Shown piece after piece: positions 61,413 to 64,000 of a stretch of DNA of 64,000 nucleotides (its first letter is position 1; each line of letters starts with the position of its first letter). The DNA is from Polymorphum gilvum SL003B-26A1. GTDB lineage: Bacteria > Pseudomonadota > Alphaproteobacteria > Rhizobiales > Stappiaceae. Where the stretch lies: contig NC_015259.1 of assembly GCF_000192745.1 (NCBI RefSeq), forward strand, positions 2,371,001 to 2,435,000. The letters run 5' to 3'. A model generated the notes under the pieces. It saw only the letters and a list, made by a program, of their open reading frames with translations. It made no database searches and was not told the DNA's origin. The position numbers and the translations under genes are program-made.

Positions 61413-62789
61413 TCAGAAGAATTCCAGGCTCACCCGGAACATCTGCTCGACCTGGCGTACCCGGTTGGCCAGCGCGAAGATGACGATCCGGTCGCGCGCC
61501 TGGATCTGGAGGCTGCCGTTGGGCGTGATCACCTTGCCGGCCCGGTACACCGCGCCGATGCGGATGCCGGACGGCAGGTCGATGTCGCGCAGCGGACGTC
61601 CGACAAGCGGCGACGTCTCCAGCGCCTCGGCCTCGATGACCTCGGCCGCGCCGTTCTGCAGGGAATGGACACCGCGTATGCGCCCGCGCCGCACGTGCTG
61701 TAGGATGCGCGAGATGGTCACCGCACGCGGATTGATGAAGGCGTCGATGCCGAGCGCATTGGCAAACGCCGGATAGCTCGGATTGTTCAGCAGCGACAGG
61801 TTGCGCCGGCAGCCCATCTTCTTGGCCATGACGCAGGCGAGAATGTTCACCTCGTCGTCGTTGGTCAGCGTGACCATCGTGTCCGCGTCGGCGACGTCGG
61901 CCTCCTCCAGGATCGCCTGGTCGAGCGCACTGCCGTGCAGCACCACGGCCCGCTTCAGGTCGTCGGCGATGTGCACGGCCCGCTCGCGCGAGGATTCGAT
62001 CACCTTGATGCGGGTCTTGGACTGACGCTGCTCCAGCGACTGGGCGACGTAGAGACCGATGTTGCCGCCACCGGCGATGACAACCCGGTTGGCTTCGGGC
62101 TCCTCGTGGCCGAACAGGCCGAGTGTCCGGCGCACCTGGTCGCGCCGTGCCACCACATAGGCAAGATCGCCGACCAGAAGCGCGTCGCTGCTCTTGGGCA
62201 CGAACAGCTTGCCGCCCCGCACGACGCCGACGACGACGGCACCGAGATCGGGAAACAGGTCGGTAAGCTGGCGCAGCGGCGTGTCGACGACCGGGCAGTC
62301 CTCCTCGCACATGATGCCGACCACGACCACATGGTCATCGGCAAAGCGTACCGTCTCGACCGCGCCCGGCAGCGCCAGACGGCGCAGCACCATGTCGCCG
62401 ACCTCGATCTCAGGCGAGATGATCACGTCGATCGGCATGTGCTCGCGCGAGAACAGACTCTGCCAGCGCCCCTGCAGGTAGCTCTGCGCCCGCACGCGCG
62501 CCACCTTGGTCGGCACATTGAACAGGGAATGGGCGACCTGACAGGCCACCATGTTGACCTCGTCGTAGAGGGTCACGGCGATGATCATGTCGGCCTGGTC
62601 CGCGCCGGCCTGGGCCAGCACGTCGGGATGAGCGCCGTTGCCGACGAAACCGCGCACGTCGAGCTGGTCGCCGATGGCATTAACGAGCTTCGGCGAGGAA
62701 TCGATCACCGAAACGTCATTCTGCTCGGCCGCGAGCCGTTCCGCGATCCCGTAGCCGACCTGGCCAGCCCCACAGATTACGACCTTCAT
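61413..62789 (-). CDS. trkA: Trk potassium-uptake regulatory subunit TrkA
   Basis: 458 residues with two RCK modules, each Rossmann plus TrkA-C. First nucleotide site 'VICGAGQVGYGIAERLAAEQ', second 'VVIAGGGNIGLYVAQSLEQR'; TrkA-C ends 'GKVITPNGSLQIQARDRIVIF'. It gates the TrkH/G potassium channel in response to NAD(H)/ATP from the cytoplasmic face. No trkH is in the window. Follows ntrX on the same strand with a 36-base gap. Confidence 0.95.
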   Translation of the reverse strand: MKVVICGAGQVGYGIAERLAAEQNDVSVIDSSPKLVNAIGDQLDVRGFVGNGAHPDVLAQAGADQADMIIAVTLYDEVNMVACQVAHSLFNVPTKVARVRAQSYLQGRWQSLFSREHMPIDVIISPEIEVGDMVLRRLALPGAVETVRFADDHVVVVGIMCEEDCPVVDTPLRQLTDLFPDLGAVVVGVVRGGKLFVPKSSDALLVGDLAYVVARRDQVRRTLGLFGHEEPEANRVVIAGGGNIGLYVAQSLEQRQSKTRIKVIESSRERAVHIADDLKRAVVLHGSALDQAILEEADVADADTMVTLTNDDEVNILACVMAKKMGCRRNLSLLNNPSYPAFANALGIDAFINPRAVTISRILQHVRRGRIRGVHSLQNGAAEVIEAEALETSPLVGRPLRDIDLPSGIRIGAVYRAGKVITPNGSLQIQARDRIVIFALANRVRQVEQMFRVSLEFF

Positions 62790-62825
62790 CGATCTGCCCT
62801 CATGCTTCTCGGCGCTGCTGCGGCG

Positions 62826-64000
62826 TCAGGATAAACCCAAAGTCTTCAGTTTGCGATGCAAGGCGGATCGCTCCATGCCCACGAACTCCGCCGTCCGCGA
62901 AATGTTGCCGCCGAATCGCTTGATCTGCGCCTGGAGATAGTCGCGTTCGAAGATCTCGCGCGCATCGCGCAGCGGCATCGACATCAGATGCTCGCCGCCG
63001 CCGGTCGTCGGCAGGTTCGGTACCATGGCGCCGACTTCCGCGGGCAACAGATCCGCGGTGATGGTCGACTCCGGGTCGCCGCGGGTCAGGATCATCAGCC
63101 GCTCGACGTTGTTGCGCAGCTGCCGGATGTTTCCCGGCCAGTCATGCGTCTGCAGGACAGCCATCGCGTCGTCGCCGATCCGGCGCATCGGCAGGCCCGA
63201 GGCGGCAGAAATCTGTTCCATGAAGTGGCGGACCAGGATCGGCACGTCCTCGCGTCGCTCGGCCAGGCCAGGCACGCGCAGCGGCACGACGCCGAGGCGA
63301 TGATAGAGATCCTCGCGGAAGGCGCCTTCCGCAATCGCACGCTCCAGGTCCTTGGCCGTCGAGGACAGGATGCGGATGTCGACCTGCACCCTGGTCGCGC
63401 CGCCGACGCGGGTAAAGGTCTGGTCGACCAGCACGCGGAGAATCTTGCCCTGGGTCTCGCGCGGCATGTCGGCGACCTCGTCGAGATACAGAGTTCCGCC
63501 GTGCGCCTCCTCAAGCGCGCCGACCTTCCGCAGGCCGCCGCTGGCGTCCTCGATGCCGAACAGTTCATCTTCCATGCGTTCGGGCGTGATGGTGGCGGCG
63601 TTGATCGCGACGAAGGGGCCGCGTGCGCGGGGCGACAGGTCGTGGATCATGCGCGCGGCCAGTTCCTTGCCCGATCCCGAAGGGCCAGAGATCAGGATCC
63701 GGCTGTTGGTCGCCGCAACCCGTTCGATCGTTTGGCGCAACTGGTTGATCGCGCTCGATTCGCCGACCAGCCGCATTGTGTCGCCCGAGCGCTGCTTGAG
63801 CTCGCGGATCTCGCGCTTCAACTTGGACGCTTCCAGTGCCCGGTCGGTGATCAGAATCAGCCGGTCGGCCTTGAACGGCTTCTCGATATAGTCGTAGGCG
63901 CCGCGCTTGATTGCCGAGACGGCGGTCTCGATGTTGCCGTGGCCCGAGATGATGACCACCGGCAGGTCCGGATCCTGTTCCCGGATGACGTCGAGCAGCG
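62826..64000 (-). CDS. ntrX: NtrX response regulator, N terminus cut by window edge
   Basis: About 391 residues visible; the frame is open to base 64000, so the start lies beyond. Receiver tail ('VVIISGHGNIETAVSAIKRG', 'AYDYIEKPF'), AAA+ central domain with Walker A 'SGPSGSGKELAARMIHDLS', Walker B 'GGTLYLDEVADMP', and a Fis-type HTH ('GNISRTAEFVGMERSALHRK'). The GAFTGA loop needed to contact sigma-54 is missing: the region reads 'LFGIEDASGGLRKVGALEEA'. This is typical of alphaproteobacterial NtrX, which then acts without sigma-54 activation. Partner kinase NtrY should lie just outside. Confidence 0.93.
   Translation of the reverse strand, partial: LLDVIREQDPDLPVVIISGHGNIETAVSAIKRGAYDYIEKPFKADRLILITDRALEASKLKREIRELKQRSGDTMRLVGESSAINQLRQTIERVAATNSRILISGPSGSGKELAARMIHDLSPRARGPFVAINAATITPERMEDELFGIEDASGGLRKVGALEEAHGGTLYLDEVADMPRETQGKILRVLVDQTFTRVGGATRVQVDIRILSSTAKDLERAIAEGAFREDLYHRLGVVPLRVPGLAERREDVPILVRHFMEQISAASGLPMRRIGDDAMAVLQTHDWPGNIRQLRNNVERLMILTRGDPESTITADLLPAEVGAMVPNLPTTGGGEHLMSMPLRDAREIFERDYLQAQIKRFGGNISRTAEFVGMERSALHRKLKTLGLS

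Overview
The window looks like the chromosome of a high-GC (mid-60s percent or above) alphaproteobacterium, most likely of the Hyphomicrobiales. This rests on gene content and order: a phosphatidylcholine synthase (Pcs), the block ntrX-trkA-dat-hfq-hflX-mazG at the right end, a purine-catabolic operon of the hiuH/xdhABC/BMP-transporter/puuD type, a rhizobial-type hemin-uptake locus with a RirA-like IRO box, and RutR-type regulators beside reductive pyrimidine-catabolism genes. I would not name a genus from sequence alone.

Layout. 1-3605: 3' part of a DUF2182 membrane protein, pcs, a quinone oxidoreductase and a LysR regulator. 3714-17903: one long co-directional cluster for purine to urate to allantoin/allantoate breakdown: hiuH, xdhA, xdhB, xdhC, a four-gene BMP-family ABC importer, puuD (membrane urate hydroxylase with a C-terminal cytochrome c), uraD, an allantoate amidohydrolase-like enzyme and an M20 hydrolase of uncertain step. 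17943-18862: two small genes. 18963-28328: a divergent heme-uptake locus, with receptor, a small secreted protein, exbB, two exbD and tonB on the minus strand and hmuS-T-U-V on the plus strand; an IRO-box palindrome sits between them exactly where both predicted promoters lie. 28382-31137: a PQQ-type sugar dehydrogenase and NADP-glutamate dehydrogenase.

31138-36605 is an accessory patch ending at a tRNA-Ser(UGA). It holds an unknown gene whose last codons were replaced by an IS481-family insertion (7-bp target duplication visible), an orphan 63-residue gene, an IS3-family element without target duplication, a beheaded gene remnant and a 609-residue GHKL-type ATPase. 36607-37539 has no gene but holds a second, broken tRNA-Ser 5' half.

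37540-46884 is core housekeeping: RlpA-like lipoprotein, a DacF-like protein with degenerate catalytic motifs, tmk, holB, metG, tatD, an MBL hydrolase, a TetR regulator with a clear palindromic operator, and recX. 47150-57611 is arfB, two tandem RutR-like regulators with two RutR-type operators, then the reductive pyrimidine route: omega-aminotransferase, N-carbamoyl-beta-alanine amidohydrolase, dihydropyrimidinase and a NitT/TauT-type ABC importer lacking its binding protein. This operon is interrupted by two AT-rich small genes, one a single-domain GIY-YIG nuclease flanked by two homologous composite palindromic repeats. 57760-64000 is mazG, hflX, hfq, dat, trkA and the 3' part of ntrX.

The candidates most worth pursuing as undescribed systems are the GIY-YIG gene with its repeat doublets and the GHKL ATPase locus abutting the tRNA. 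All function calls come from reading the sequence; no database search was run.
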